Shown here piece after piece: positions 44,894 to 54,317 of a stretch of DNA of 64,000 bases. The notes under the pieces are model-generated. The model had not been told where the DNA came from. It searched no databases and was given only the letters and a program-made list of their open reading frames with translations. Source of the stretch: Promethearchaeota archaeon Loki_b32 (GTDB lineage: Archaea; Asgardarchaeota; Lokiarchaeia; Sigyniarchaeales; SOKP01). The DNA is taken from positions 1 through 64,000 of the forward strand of contig NJBH01000019.1 of NCBI GenBank assembly GCA_005223125.1. Reading direction: 5' to 3'. The translations under genes were made by a program, and so were the position numbers. Position 1 is the stretch's first letter, and each line of letters starts with the position of its first letter.

Positions 44894-45362
44894 AAATTTG
44901 GTAAATTAAATCAAACAACAAAATTAATTATATAAAAGTAGTAATAAGTATATTAAAAAAAGGCTTCAAGAACGTATTAATATACTAATTTGCTACTTTC
45001 AAATTTTTTTTTATACACTTATCTTGAAAACATTTCATTTATACAATAATGTATATAGTGGTGTCTTCCTTATTTTTTAAAAAATAATGTTTTAATCTAT
45101 TGATTTCATTTAAAAAATTCTTGACAGTTTTTTGTCGAAATTAAGTCGGTAATTCATTATTATTATAAATAAGTAAACACTTTTAAAAAAAAATTCAGAT
45201 TGGAATTACTAATTTTTCAATTATAAAATCGATAAAGATTTTTATTTCCACTTATCCTACAATTTTTAATCTGAAAATTTTTAAATACTCAAAAGCATAT
45301 AAAAAAGAAACATATAAGAAAAGCTCTAAATAAAGAAATTTATAACTCTTCTGTGAAAAAAA
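44894..45362. other. AT-rich intergenic stretch with dispersed repeat and promoter
   Basis: No gene lies in these 469 bases. They contain copy 2 of the ~130-bp repeat (45098-45228). Near 45280-45290 aatttttaaatact resembles a TATA box for the membrane beta-helix genes that follow. Confidence 0.45.
45098..45228. repeat. Dispersed ~130-bp repeat, copy 2
   Basis: Matches 43239-43368 over its whole length apart from scattered substitutions in A/T runs. It lies about 135 bases before the first gene of the membrane beta-helix array. Confidence 0.75.
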
Positions 45363-46286
45363 TTGGAATCAAAAAATCCAGTTCAGATAAAAAATTCTGA
45401 TAATAGTATTATTAAAGAAGAAATTAGTTTAAAGTTAAATATTTGGCTACCTGCCTTCTATGTTATATACTTTTGCTCTTTTCTAATACCGGGTGTTATT
45501 TTCATGCTATTTATTATGATGTTTTATTTACCATACTTCCTTGAAGTCAGAAATTTTATTTCTCTTTTTACTAATTTACCTTCTCTCATTGCCTCTATAT
45601 CAATTCCGTTTGTAATCATAATATGTTATCTAATACATCTATTTATTGTAGCTTTAATAACTCGTTGGTATTGGAGCTTCTCGGAAAAGAGATCTCCTTC
45701 AAAATCAGGAGTTATCCCCAGAAATATCCGGAGTAAAACTTTAAATTACTATCACTTTCGTAGTTTTATAATAAAATATCCGAAGAATGCGTTTTCACGA
45801 GGTCCTTTTCCATGGTTATTAAAATGGATGTATAATTTTGCTAGAATAAATACAATAGGGAAAGGTTCTGTTATTGAAGAACAACTTGCGGGAGATAGAT
45901 TTGTAGAAATTGGAGAAAATTGTTACATCGGTACAAATGCAGGTGTGAGTTCTCATGCTGTGGAAGGTATTTTTGGCAATATTTCATTTGCGAAAGTAAA
46001 AATGGGAAATAATTTCACTACTGCGGGATTCAATTGTGTAGCCCCTGGAGTAGATACGGGAGATAACTCATCCTGGTTACCAATGACGGGAGTAACGAAG
46101 TATAATACATTGAAAGGAAATGGAGTCTATTTTGGAGCACCTCTTAGGAAAATTTTTAAAAGAAAGATTATGGAATACCTCCAAATAACAGAGAATGATT
46201 TAAAAAGAGCAGAAGATCTCACTAAAAAGTTAACTTTATTAAAAAGTAAGAAAAAGAAAAAAAGAGAGAATATACTAAATGAGTGA
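45363..46286 (+). CDS. Membrane hexapeptide-repeat protein, N-half of a split pair
   Basis: A 307-aa protein with two strongly hydrophobic regions (residues ~25-60 and ~68-105). A conserved link carries RSPSKSGVIPRN and LNYYHFRSFIIKYPKNAF. A short left-handed beta-helix domain follows (~175-265: VEIGENCYIGTNAGVSSHAV, GNISFAKVKMGNNFTTAG). It corresponds to the N-terminal half of the fused proteins at 52483, 54499 and 56883. The layout resembles the C-terminal region of some NRPS-like proteins (TIGR02353-type), from memory. TTG is the start. It overlaps the next gene by eight bases. The acyl or polymer substrate is unknown. Confidence 0.7.
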   Translation: MESKNPVQIKNSDNSIIKEEISLKLNIWLPAFYVIYFCSFLIPGVIFMLFIMMFYLPYFLEVRNFISLFTNLPSLIASISIPFVIIICYLIHLFIVALITRWYWSFSEKRSPSKSGVIPRNIRSKTLNYYHFRSFIIKYPKNAFSRGPFPWLLKWMYNFARINTIGKGSVIEEQLAGDRFVEIGENCYIGTNAGVSSHAVEGIFGNISFAKVKMGNNFTTAGFNCVAPGVDTGDNSSWLPMTGVTKYNTLKGNGVYFGAPLRKIFKRKIMEYLQITENDLKRAEDLTKKLTLLKSKKKKKRENILNE

Positions 46287-47169
46287 AAATTTAGAAGAGA
46301 ATAAAATTGATAAGAATGAAATAGATTATACTATTGATTTTGTTACAAGTAGTGCTATCAGTAGAATTGGTATTAAATTTCTTGCTCTCTACATCCCTAT
46401 CCTTTGGATGTCTGGATACATGGCTGTTGCGGTATTTTTCGATGTATCACGCTACATTCCATGGTATATTAACATGTTTTTAATACCAGTATGGTTATTC
46501 ATTTTATATTTCATTTTTATATTTGGTATTGCAATCTTTACAAAGGCATTCCTTCTTATAATTAATATGATCCATCGACCCAGGGAGGGTGTATTTAGAG
46601 CAGAAGAGGGAGATCAAGATTACGAGTTTTGGAGACTTCGAGTAGAACTTAAAAAATTAGTACTTTGGTTTATGAGTAGAGGTCCCCTTCCATGGGTGGT
46701 TATGTGGGGATTTAGATGGATTGGAGTAAACATAGATTTCTCCAGTCATGCACAGGATGCTTGGGTTGATGGAGAGTTTATAGAATTTGGACGAAACATT
46801 ACTGTTGGACAAGGAACTGCTGTAATGAGCTCAATGGTGGTAGGGAACTACTTGATAATCAAAAAAATCATTCTTGGAGATCACATAGTAGTTGGTGGTG
46901 TATCAAATGTTTCTCCTGGTACAATAGTGGGCAAAGAGTCGGTACTCGGGGGTTTTACTACAACAATTCCCAACCAAATTATAGAACAAGCGTGGATTTA
47001 TCTGGGTCAGCCAGTAGCAAGAAAATTAAAACCGAATAAATATGCAGAACAAAGACGTGATGTAATTTTAAGGAGACAAGTTGATGAGGAAGTGAAATAT
47101 GAAGTTAAGCAAGAAGTTAATATCGATGAAGATAAGAAAATGTTATTAGATAAAAATAAAGAGGATTAA
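46279..47169 (+). CDS. Membrane hexapeptide-repeat protein, C-half of a split pair
   Basis: A 296-aa protein with membrane helices at ~28-100, then NMIHRPREGVF and an FWRLRVELKKLVLWFM segment. The left-handed beta-helix follows (~155-240: EFIEFGRNITVGQGTAVMSS, MVVGNYLIIKKI, NVSPGTIVGKES). It matches the C-terminal half of the three fused proteins downstream and begins with the same TSSAISR segment that follows the linker there. Together with the preceding gene it makes one complete unit. The end is highly charged. Hexapeptide folds often carry acyltransferase sites, but I cannot place a catalytic histidine. Confidence 0.7.
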   Translation: MSENLEENKIDKNEIDYTIDFVTSSAISRIGIKFLALYIPILWMSGYMAVAVFFDVSRYIPWYINMFLIPVWLFILYFIFIFGIAIFTKAFLLIINMIHRPREGVFRAEEGDQDYEFWRLRVELKKLVLWFMSRGPLPWVVMWGFRWIGVNIDFSSHAQDAWVDGEFIEFGRNITVGQGTAVMSSMVVGNYLIIKKIILGDHIVVGGVSNVSPGTIVGKESVLGGFTTTIPNQIIEQAWIYLGQPVARKLKPNKYAEQRRDVILRRQVDEEVKYEVKQEVNIDEDKKMLLDKNKED

Positions 47170-47174
47170 GAATA

Positions 47175-48023
47175 ATGTCTGTACCTTCAAGTTTAAACGT
47201 TGGACCAAATACTACTCTTACTTTAGTAAAGAAGAGGTACCTAATCTTATATATTTTTTTAATTTGGACAAGCATTTTCTCAATTCAATTTGAATTATGG
47301 TTGTTATGGAGATTGTATGAATTAAAATTTATCCAATTCCTATTTTTTCTGCCACCTTTAACATTTATAATGTATTTAACATCTGTATTTGTTTCTTTGC
47401 TTTTTGCGAAACTTCTACTAGTTATCGTTAATTTAATTCATAAACCACGAGAAGGTGTTTTTCTCAGACATCATTCTGATAAAGATTATAGATATTGGAG
47501 TCTGAGAAGTACTATAAAGAAATGGCCATTATGGTTGTCTCATAAATTCCCCTTTCCTTTTCTTGATAATATTTGTTTGAAAGTGTTTGGAGTAAAAACT
47601 AAATACTCAAATTCTCTTTTTGAAGGATTTATTGATACTGAATTTATTGATTTTGGTAAGCATGTAGTAGTTGGTCAAAGTGCGATCATTCAATCAGTAG
47701 TTATTGTTGGAAATTTATTTATTATGAGAAAAACAGTTATTGAGGATAATGCAGTAATTGGTGCCCACAGTGTTGTTATGCCTGGAACTCATATGAAAAA
47801 GAATTCTATTTTAGCGGGTAGTTCTATGACCACAGTAGGACAAGAACTAGATGAAAATTGGATTTATTTGGGTGCACCAGCAAAAAGATTCAAAAAAAAT
47901 GTATTCTATGATGAAGGATTAGAAGAAATAATTAAGAAACAATTAGAAAAGAGAACAGAATCACAAGAAAAATTTGAAGATTTATATACCGTACGTGTGG
48001 ATAAAGAGACTAAAATTAATTAA
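47175..48023 (+). CDS. Membrane hexapeptide-repeat protein, third type
   Basis: A 282-aa protein with helices at ~18-95, HKPREGVFLRHH, YWSLRSTIKKWPLWL, and a beta-helix (FIDFGKHVVVGQSAIIQSVV, then VVMPGTHMKKNS). It is a diverged relative of the C-half type and is closest to the protein at 58781, sharing the N-terminal SVP...VGP...T..LVKKRYLI motif. It starts six bases after the previous stop, so three related membrane proteins form one operon. This trio (N-half, C-half, third type) recurs at 56883-59737 in fused form. Confidence 0.7.
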   Translation: MSVPSSLNVGPNTTLTLVKKRYLILYIFLIWTSIFSIQFELWLLWRLYELKFIQFLFFLPPLTFIMYLTSVFVSLLFAKLLLVIVNLIHKPREGVFLRHHSDKDYRYWSLRSTIKKWPLWLSHKFPFPFLDNICLKVFGVKTKYSNSLFEGFIDTEFIDFGKHVVVGQSAIIQSVVIVGNLFIMRKTVIEDNAVIGAHSVVMPGTHMKKNSILAGSSMTTVGQELDENWIYLGAPAKRFKKNVFYDEGLEEIIKKQLEKRTESQEKFEDLYTVRVDKETKIN

Positions 48024-48076
48024 TATAAAGTTATTTTCTCATTCATTAAAATATATACAATTAAATATGATTAAAA

Positions 48077-48871
48077 ATGAAAGTTGGATATATTCAAGCA
48101 TCTCCTATTTTTGGCGAAAAAGAAAAAAATTTTGAGCAAGTAAAAAACCTAATATCTGATATAAAGGCTGATTTACTTGTGTTACCAGAATTATTTACTA
48201 CGGGTTATACTTTTACTTCAAAGAAGGAAGCTGAATCCTTTGCTGAAGGGTTAGAAGGACCAACAGCTTACTTTTTAATAGAATTATCAAAAAAGATTAA
48301 TACTACAATAGTTGGAGGATTTGTAGAAAAATTTAAAGATGAAATATTTAATTCTGCTATGATTGTATCTAGATCAGAGGTATTAGGAGTATATAGAAAA
48401 CTTCATCTATATAATAAAGAAAAATTATGGTTTTCACCCGGAAATAAACCACCGAAAATATATAAAATAGAAGATGTAAATATAGGAATAATGATATGTT
48501 TTGATTGGATATTTCCGGAGACTGCTCGGTCACTTGCTCTTCTTGGTGCTGATATTATTGCTCATCCGGCAAATCTAGTATTACCATATTGTCAGAAAGC
48601 AATGGTTACGCGATGTTTAGAAAACAGAGTCTATGCTATAACAGCTAACAGGGTTGGTGAAGAAAAGAGAGGTGATGACCATTTTAAATTTACTGGGAAA
48701 AGTCAAATAACCTCTTATAATGGGGGTGTTTTATCCTCAGCTCCAAATAATGAAATTCATGTAGATTTTGTAGATATTGATATTACAAAAGCAAGGGATA
48801 AAAATCTAAATGATTATAATAATTTATTTGAAGATAGACATATAGAATTTTATTATAACACAGATAAATAA
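48077..48871 (+). CDS. Nitrilase-superfamily amidohydrolase
   Basis: A 264-aa protein of the usual length for omega-amidase-type nitrilases. The catalytic triad is visible: E38 in LPELFTTGY, K108 in YRKLHLYNKE and C141 in IMICFDWIFPE. It would hydrolyse carbon-nitrogen bonds of amides or nitriles in the cytoplasm. It lies 53 bases after the beta-helix trio on the same strand. Its last codons are echoed in the chimeric scar at 50095-50175, which shows that this gene end was once duplicated. Confidence 0.85.
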   Translation: MKVGYIQASPIFGEKEKNFEQVKNLISDIKADLLVLPELFTTGYTFTSKKEAESFAEGLEGPTAYFLIELSKKINTTIVGGFVEKFKDEIFNSAMIVSRSEVLGVYRKLHLYNKEKLWFSPGNKPPKIYKIEDVNIGIMICFDWIFPETARSLALLGADIIAHPANLVLPYCQKAMVTRCLENRVYAITANRVGEEKRGDDHFKFTGKSQITSYNGGVLSSAPNNEIHVDFVDIDITKARDKNLNDYNNLFEDRHIEFYYNTDK

Positions 48872-49068
48872 AAACAAAATTTTCCTCTAAAATCATTAAA
48901 AAAAAGAAAAAAAATAACTTTATTTCTCATTTTTTTATTCAACTCTTATATAGACATTAAATATTGTAATTAATATGCCTAAAAAAGTAATTTACTCTGA
49001 AATTGAATAGTCATTGAAATTTCAAAGTCGACAATTTAATATTATAGTACTTTAAGATATAAGTATTT

Positions 49069-49285
49069 TTATAATTTTGTCAAATTATTTGGGGTTAATT
49101 TATGCAACCCCTGAGAGAATATTTTTTCCTTATACCACGTGATCTGTGCTCGAAGGGCCTCTTCTAGACTAGTACGTGGTTCATACCCCAATATTCGCCG
49201 GGCTTTGTTAATATTAGCCCGTGTATGTAATTGATCTCCTGGTCGTTTGGGTTTTATATCAAAAAATAACACTTTCCCTTTTTTT
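49069..49285 (-). pseudogene. C-terminal fragment of a nucleotide-sugar epimerase
   Basis: The frame reads FDIKPKRPGDQLHT, KARRILGYEPRTSLEEAL and WYKEKIFSQGLHKLTP, nearly identical to the end of the intact epimerase at 50200-51165. The nucleotide match covers about 190 bases. The fragment begins just beyond the toxin gene's stop, so the toxin-antitoxin pair occupies the place of the missing N-terminal part. Without the NAD-binding half it cannot function. Confidence 0.8.
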
Positions 49286-49291
49286 AAAAGT

Positions 49292-49717
49292 CTAGTCTGG
49301 AATTGGATCAATAATTTCGATATTGGGTATTTTTTTAAAATCTTTATCGTGAGTACATAATTTTGAAATGTGATTAGCTTCCATAAAACCGAGAATTGTT
49401 GCGTCTCTCCCTCCAATACCAGTGTGCGAATACTTAGAGAATACTGAAAAAATCAAATCTAAATCATCAAATTCAAGATTGCCAATAATGAAATCGATTG
49501 AAGTAAATAATTCCCATTTTTCTTTTGCCACAGCGGGACCCAATCTTTTAACTAAATAATGCATGACTTCAATCATAACAACAGTATTAATAGCGAGATA
49601 AGATTCATCATATATTATGTTAAAATGCTCTTTTACATATTTATGTTCTTTAATAGTCTGATCAAAAAGATAAATCCAATAATTTGAATCTATAAAAATT
49701 ATGGGTTTTGCTTCCAT
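49292..49717 (-). CDS. PIN-domain toxin (VapC-like)
   Basis: A 141-aa protein with PIN-fold acids in order: D10 in IIFIDSNYW, E50 in VVMIEVMHYL, D105 in GIGGRDATI and D124/D126 in CTHDKDF. The family cleaves RNA and is held off by a cognate antitoxin. Its start overlaps the antitoxin gene by 19 bases, the usual arrangement. It lies directly against the truncated epimerase fragment, consistent with insertion of the pair into that gene copy. Confidence 0.85.
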   Translation of the reverse strand: MEAKPIIFIDSNYWIYLFDQTIKEHKYVKEHFNIIYDESYLAINTVVMIEVMHYLVKRLGPAVAKEKWELFTSIDFIIGNLEFDDLDLIFSVFSKYSHTGIGGRDATILGFMEANHISKLCTHDKDFKKIPNIEIIDPIPD

Positions 49718-49953
49718 ATGCTTTTAATCATCTCAGGTGTTGGTTTCTCCTCAATAGGAGTAGTAATGCATCCCACAAGATTATTAAATATCTGTTCTTT
49801 TGTTGCTGTTTTTCTTATAAGAATGGAATTTCCTGAACTCACTTTAATTGATAATTTATCTCCTGATTTAATCAATAATTTTTCTCTTATCTTAGATGGT
49901 AAGGTTAAACGCCCTCTATCATCAATTTCCACTTTTCCCATATTATCACCCAT
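49699..49953 (-). CDS. AbrB/SpoVT-type antitoxin (VapB-like)
   Basis: An 84-aa protein. VEIDDRGRLTLPSKIREKL is the swapped-hairpin AbrB DNA-binding motif, with GDKLSIKV completing it. The C-terminal ~35 residues are the likely toxin-binding tail. M1 at 49953 is used; M5 at 49941 is equally possible. As first gene of the pair it probably represses its own operon. Confidence 0.8.
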   Translation of the reverse strand: MGDNMGKVEIDDRGRLTLPSKIREKLLIKSGDKLSIKVSSGNSILIRKTATKEQIFNNLVGCITTPIEEKPTPEMIKSIWKQNP

Positions 49954-50094
49954 ACCCTAGTAATTGCCCATAATTTAAAAATCTTTGTTAAATACCTTAT
50001 CATTCAATTTAAATATGATTTTGATAAAATTTTTATTTCCATCGATGCTGGTTTATTATTAATATTTATTTAATTATTAAAAATAAATTAAATT

Positions 50095-50175
50095 ATGAAA
50101 GCAGCCGTATTAGATCGAAAAGAAATTGTTATTAATACTGGACATATAGAATTTTATTATAATACAGGTAAATAA
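50095..50175 (+). pseudogene. Chimeric scar: dehydrogenase head joined to nitrilase tail
   Basis: A 26-codon frame begins MKAAVLDRKEIVIN, matching the first residues of the dehydrogenase at 51344 (MKAAVFDGKKIIIK). It ends HIEFYYNTGK followed by TAA and the same aaaaacaaaa downstream bases as the nitrilase at 48871. It is therefore a deletion scar between an older dehydrogenase copy and an older nitrilase copy, not a gene. Confidence 0.8.
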
Positions 50176-50199
50176 AAACAAAAGTTTTGATTCAATTTA

Positions 50200-51165
50200 T
50201 TATGGGGTTAATTTATGCAACCCCTGAGAGAATACTTTTTCCTTATACCACGTGACCTGTGCTCGAAGAGCCTCTTCTAGACTAGTTTGCGGTTCGTAAC
50301 CCAAAATTCGGCGAGCTTTATTAATATCTGCCTTAGTATGTAGTTGGTCTCCAGATCGTTTAGGTTTTATATCAAAACGGGCTTTTTTACCCATAATTTT
50401 CTCGACAATGGCGATGCCCTCCCTAGTTGTAATTTCTTTGTCGGAACCAATATTAATTATTTCACCAATAACTTTCTCGGGGTGGTTAAAAACCAAAATG
50501 AAGCCCGCTATAACATCGGAAATTGCAGTGTAACTACGTGAGTGGTTTAAACTCTCTTCAAATAATGGAAACGGCTCGTCTAAAAGAATTGAACGGATGA
50601 GTTTCGTATATAATTTTTCTGGTCGTTCACGTGGACCAAGAACTGAGAAGATTCGCAAAGAACAAGCTGGTAGTCCCTGTTCTCGATGATAGACTAACAC
50701 TAACTGTTCAGCAGCTAATTTTGTCACACCATAGTAAGAAGTAGGTTTAGGTGCAGTATCTTCAGCATCACATGCAAATTTACCATAGATGGAAGATGTT
50801 GCGACATTGACAAAACATTTTAAACCAGACAGATTTTTTACAGCTTCCAGTAGATTATATGTTGCATTTAAATTATTACGTACGTATTGTTCATATGGTG
50901 TTGTAGCGGAAATTCCAGGTTGTGCTGCTAGATGATATATAAACTCAACATCTCCTACTATATCGGACAGATCATCAGTAACTAAATCTACTTCAAAAAT
51001 CTTTACTCCTTTAGCGGCAATTTCTTCTGCATTGAGACGTTTCAATTCGGGAGAGTAATATGGATTGAAGTTATCAATCCCTATAACATTATGCCCCATC
51101 TCAGATAGTACTTCAGATAAGTGGGAGCCTATGAATCCAGCTGCACCTGTAACAAGAATTTTCAT
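50200..51165 (-). CDS. NAD-dependent nucleotide-sugar epimerase/dehydratase
   Basis: This 321-aa extended short-chain dehydrogenase has ILVTGAAGFIGSHL (residues 3-16) as the dinucleotide-binding loop. The catalytic set is ATSSIYG (serine) and SYYGVTK (Y-x3-K). FSVLGPRERPEKLYTKLI and SLNHSRSYTAISDV are sugar-nucleotide-binding segments of GalE/UDP-glucuronate epimerase-like enzymes. It would make a sugar precursor for surface glycans or glycolipids. It lies between the dehydrogenase scar and the intact dehydrogenase, and a truncated second copy is present at 49069. Confidence 0.85.
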   Translation of the reverse strand: MKILVTGAAGFIGSHLSEVLSEMGHNVIGIDNFNPYYSPELKRLNAEEIAAKGVKIFEVDLVTDDLSDIVGDVEFIYHLAAQPGISATTPYEQYVRNNLNATYNLLEAVKNLSGLKCFVNVATSSIYGKFACDAEDTAPKPTSYYGVTKLAAEQLVLVYHREQGLPACSLRIFSVLGPRERPEKLYTKLIRSILLDEPFPLFEESLNHSRSYTAISDVIAGFILVFNHPEKVIGEIINIGSDKEITTREGIAIVEKIMGKKARFDIKPKRSGDQLHTKADINKARRILGYEPQTSLEEALRAQVTWYKEKVFSQGLHKLTP

Positions 51166-51343
51166 AATTCATTCTCTTTTAATTAAAACTGTATTAAATA
51201 CCTTATTTTTTATAATACTACGAAAGGTAAATAGATAATTTAATATAATTTCTACATAAAACTTAATGTTTTTCAGAAAATATTTATAATTCTTTCCTTC
51301 TTGAATTAATGAACTATTATAAATTTTTTATATAAATTGAAAC

Positions 51344-52351
51344 ATGAAAGCAGCTGTATTTGATGGAAAGAAAATAATAATCAAGACAGTTTCGGATCCA
51401 AAGATAAAAGATTCTCAAGTTTTAGTTCACATTAAAGCGGTGGGAATTTGTGGAACAGATCTAGCTATAGTAAACAGAGATCTCCCAGTGATTACTCCAA
51501 TTATTCTTGGTCATGAACTTGTTGGAGAAGTTATAAAAGTAGGTAAAGATATTGACCAATCTTGGTTAAATAAAAGAGTCACTTCAGAAATTAATAGCAA
51601 TATTGATTTTGATTGTTATTATTGTAAACAAGGGCTATTTACTCAATGTGTATCACGCAAAGCTATTGGTATTGATATTGATGGAGCTTTTGCAGAATAT
51701 ATCGCTTTAGAATCATATTTATTGCATGAAATTCCGGATTCTATTTCAAATGATGATGCTACATTTATAGAGCCTTTAGCTGCGGCTTATCAAACATTCG
51801 AAATGATGCCACTAGATCAAAATGATAAAATAATAGCTATATTTGGACTTGGAAAGTTAGGATTATTGATTACTCAAGTAGCATTATCAATAGGATTAAA
51901 ATTAATTGTAATAGATGGTTCAGATAAAAAGCTTAATTTAGGAAACCAATTCGGGGCTCATTATTTAATCAATAGATTAAACTGTAAAGACATACCGAAT
52001 GAGATTAAAGATCTTACTAACGGGCTAGGTGCTGATATTGTAATTGATACAACTGGAAATCCCGATGCTCTAAAAGATATAATTGCTTCTTGTAGAACTC
52101 GAGGAAAAATTCATGTAAAAAGTACTCATGGAATTGAAACTCCTATTAATCTTACTGATGTCGTAGTGCGAGAATTGACCCTTTATAGTAGTAGATGTGG
52201 TCCATTTGAAAAAGCTATTGACGGCTTGAAATCGGGAAAAATAGAAGTTGGTGAATTAATTTCTAAGAAATTCAATCTTAATGAGATAAAACAAGCTTTT
52301 GCTTCTTATCAAGAAAGTCGTGATCATATTAAAACTATTATTCAAATATAA
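51344..52351 (+). CDS. Zinc-dependent medium-chain alcohol dehydrogenase
   Basis: A 335-aa protein of the MDR superfamily. Catalytic zinc ligands are C36 (GICGTD) and the H57-E58 pair (LGHELVGE). The structural-zinc loop D88-x2-C91-x2-C94-x7-C102 has aspartate in place of the usual first cysteine. The dinucleotide loop is IFGLGKLGLL. The substrate could be a polyol, sugar alcohol or aliphatic alcohol. A tail fragment of another copy lies at 54318-54380 and a head fragment at 50095. Confidence 0.85.
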   Translation: MKAAVFDGKKIIIKTVSDPKIKDSQVLVHIKAVGICGTDLAIVNRDLPVITPIILGHELVGEVIKVGKDIDQSWLNKRVTSEINSNIDFDCYYCKQGLFTQCVSRKAIGIDIDGAFAEYIALESYLLHEIPDSISNDDATFIEPLAAAYQTFEMMPLDQNDKIIAIFGLGKLGLLITQVALSIGLKLIVIDGSDKKLNLGNQFGAHYLINRLNCKDIPNEIKDLTNGLGADIVIDTTGNPDALKDIIASCRTRGKIHVKSTHGIETPINLTDVVVRELTLYSSRCGPFEKAIDGLKSGKIEVGELISKKFNLNEIKQAFASYQESRDHIKTIIQI

Positions 52352-52482
52352 TGCTTTTTTATACATCAAATTTTGTTGTTTTCAAGCAAATTAAAAGATT
52401 GAATCATTGAATTTTTTGTTAAAAATACATTACTTAATAGAACTTAAAAATTATGAATAATTTCGATTTGTAAGGATATAAC

Positions 52483-54213
52483 ATGGTAGATACCGAGACA
52501 CACGCGCTTGAAATGGATTCAGAAGAAAAAGTTATTAGAGAAGAAATTAAATTTCAATATTTTTGGTATCTTATAATCTTATTTACGATTTACTTAATTT
52601 CATATTTAATTCCTGCTATTATATTCATGATTTACTTATTATTTTATTTTCTACCTAACTTTTTAGAAACCACTAATTTCTTATCAATTTTTATTAACTT
52701 AAAACCTCTTTTGGCATTAATATCCATGCCATTAGTTATTATTGGATGCTACCTAATTCGCTTATTTCTGATTGCATTAGTTGCGCGTTTTTTTTGGAGA
52801 TTGTCAGAAAAAAAGTCCCCTTCTAAACCAGGCACTATACCAAGAAATTTCCCTAGTAAAACGCTAAATTTTTACCACATACGATCTTTCATTATAAAGT
52901 ATCCCAAAAACGCTTTCACTAAAGGAATTTTTCCATGGTTGTTACCATGGCTATATAATTTTATAACCACAAGCCAGATCGGGAAAGGGACGACAATGGA
53001 AGAATCTCCTGTAAATGATAAATTTTTAGAAATTGGGAAAAATTGTTACATCGGTGTTAATTCAGTATTTACTAGTCATTTAATTGATGGTATATTTGGA
53101 AATATTGCTTATTTTAAAGTTAAAGTAGGTGATAATGTTACCGCTGCAGCAAAAAACCTAATTGCTCCCGGTTCTGAAATAAAAAATAATTCCTACTTAC
53201 TCCCCTTAGCTTCCACACCAAAACATAGTGTTTTAAAAGGTAATAGTTATTATTTTTCAGCAGGAGCAAAACCCCTCCGGAGAATTTTTAAAAGAAAAAT
53301 CAAGAGTTATTTGAAAATTGACCCTGAAACATTGGAACAAATAAAAGAAGTTAAAGATGCAATTGGTTCTTCACCAGTTCAAACACAAGAAACGAATGAA
53401 GAAAGAGATTTATCGCTTGATTTCGTCACAAGCAGCGCAATTAGTAGAGTCAATCTAAAATTTTTAATTGTATATGTCCCTATATTTTGGCTCTCTGGGA
53501 TGATAGTTTCAATAATATTTTACACATACACTTATTATGTTCAAAACTGGATTTTAATGGTCTTTTTTTTACCAGCAATCATATTTTTTATGTGGTTTAT
53601 ATTTATTTCAGGTTGTTTGTTTTTTAGTAAACTGTTTCTAATCTTAATAAATTTGATCCATAGGCCAAAAGAAGGTATCTTTAAAGCTGAAAAGGGCAAT
53701 CATGATTTTGAATTTTGGTGCTTGCGAACTGAATTAAAGAAAATTGCTTTATGGCTTGTACGAAATTGGCCTCTTCCTTGGATGGATATATTAGTTTTCA
53801 AATGGTTCGGAATAAAAATCAATTTTTCAAGTGGTTTATATGATTCTTGGTGTGATGCTGAGTTCATTCATTTCGGAAGAAAGGTTATAGTTGGTCAAGG
53901 AGCAATGATCATGTCATCCATGGTTATTGGCAACTATTTAATTATCAAAAAGGTGATATTTGATGATTACGTTCTTGTTGGGGGGGAAACAACAATCGCT
54001 CCAGGTACAATTGTAGGAAAAGAGACATTAGTTGGTGCTATATCATATTCTTTATATAATCAAGTATTAGAGCCCGGATGGGTTTATTTTGGAATGCCTA
54101 TAAAAAAATTAAAGAAAAACCGATATGCTGAGGAACGACGTGATACAATAATGAAAAGAGATGTTGATGGAGAAAAGAAATTTGAGATTGAACATAAAGT
54201 TAATTTTAAATAA
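52483..54213 (+). CDS. Fused double membrane hexapeptide-repeat protein
   Basis: A 576-aa protein. Residues ~1-285 match the N-half gene at 45363: two hydrophobic regions, KSPSKPGTIPRN, and the beta-helix FLEIGKNCYIGVNSVF. After a ~30-residue polar linker, residues ~305-576 match the C-half gene at 46279: FVTSSAISR, helices, IHRPKEGIFKAE, and the beta-helix VIVGQGAMIMSSMVIGNYL. It is thus the single-chain form of a unit that exists elsewhere here as two genes. It is probably membrane-embedded with cytosolic beta-helices; no substrate can be named. Confidence 0.8.
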   Translation: MVDTETHALEMDSEEKVIREEIKFQYFWYLIILFTIYLISYLIPAIIFMIYLLFYFLPNFLETTNFLSIFINLKPLLALISMPLVIIGCYLIRLFLIALVARFFWRLSEKKSPSKPGTIPRNFPSKTLNFYHIRSFIIKYPKNAFTKGIFPWLLPWLYNFITTSQIGKGTTMEESPVNDKFLEIGKNCYIGVNSVFTSHLIDGIFGNIAYFKVKVGDNVTAAAKNLIAPGSEIKNNSYLLPLASTPKHSVLKGNSYYFSAGAKPLRRIFKRKIKSYLKIDPETLEQIKEVKDAIGSSPVQTQETNEERDLSLDFVTSSAISRVNLKFLIVYVPIFWLSGMIVSIIFYTYTYYVQNWILMVFFLPAIIFFMWFIFISGCLFFSKLFLILINLIHRPKEGIFKAEKGNHDFEFWCLRTELKKIALWLVRNWPLPWMDILVFKWFGIKINFSSGLYDSWCDAEFIHFGRKVIVGQGAMIMSSMVIGNYLIIKKVIFDDYVLVGGETTIAPGTIVGKETLVGAISYSLYNQVLEPGWVYFGMPIKKLKKNRYAEERRDTIMKRDVDGEKKFEIEHKVNFK

Positions 54214-54317
54214 GAGAAAAAAGATCTTACTTAAAACTCTAAATTTTTAATCTAATTTCATATTTAATTGTTTTTTTAAAAACATCTTTAAATCATGACA
54301 TGCTTTCTCTAAGATAT

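Noticed and set aside
48974-49009. Short frame MPKKVIYSEIE after the nitrilase
   Set aside because: Only eleven codons before a TAG and no continuation in any frame; too little to call, although it might be the head of a lost gene.
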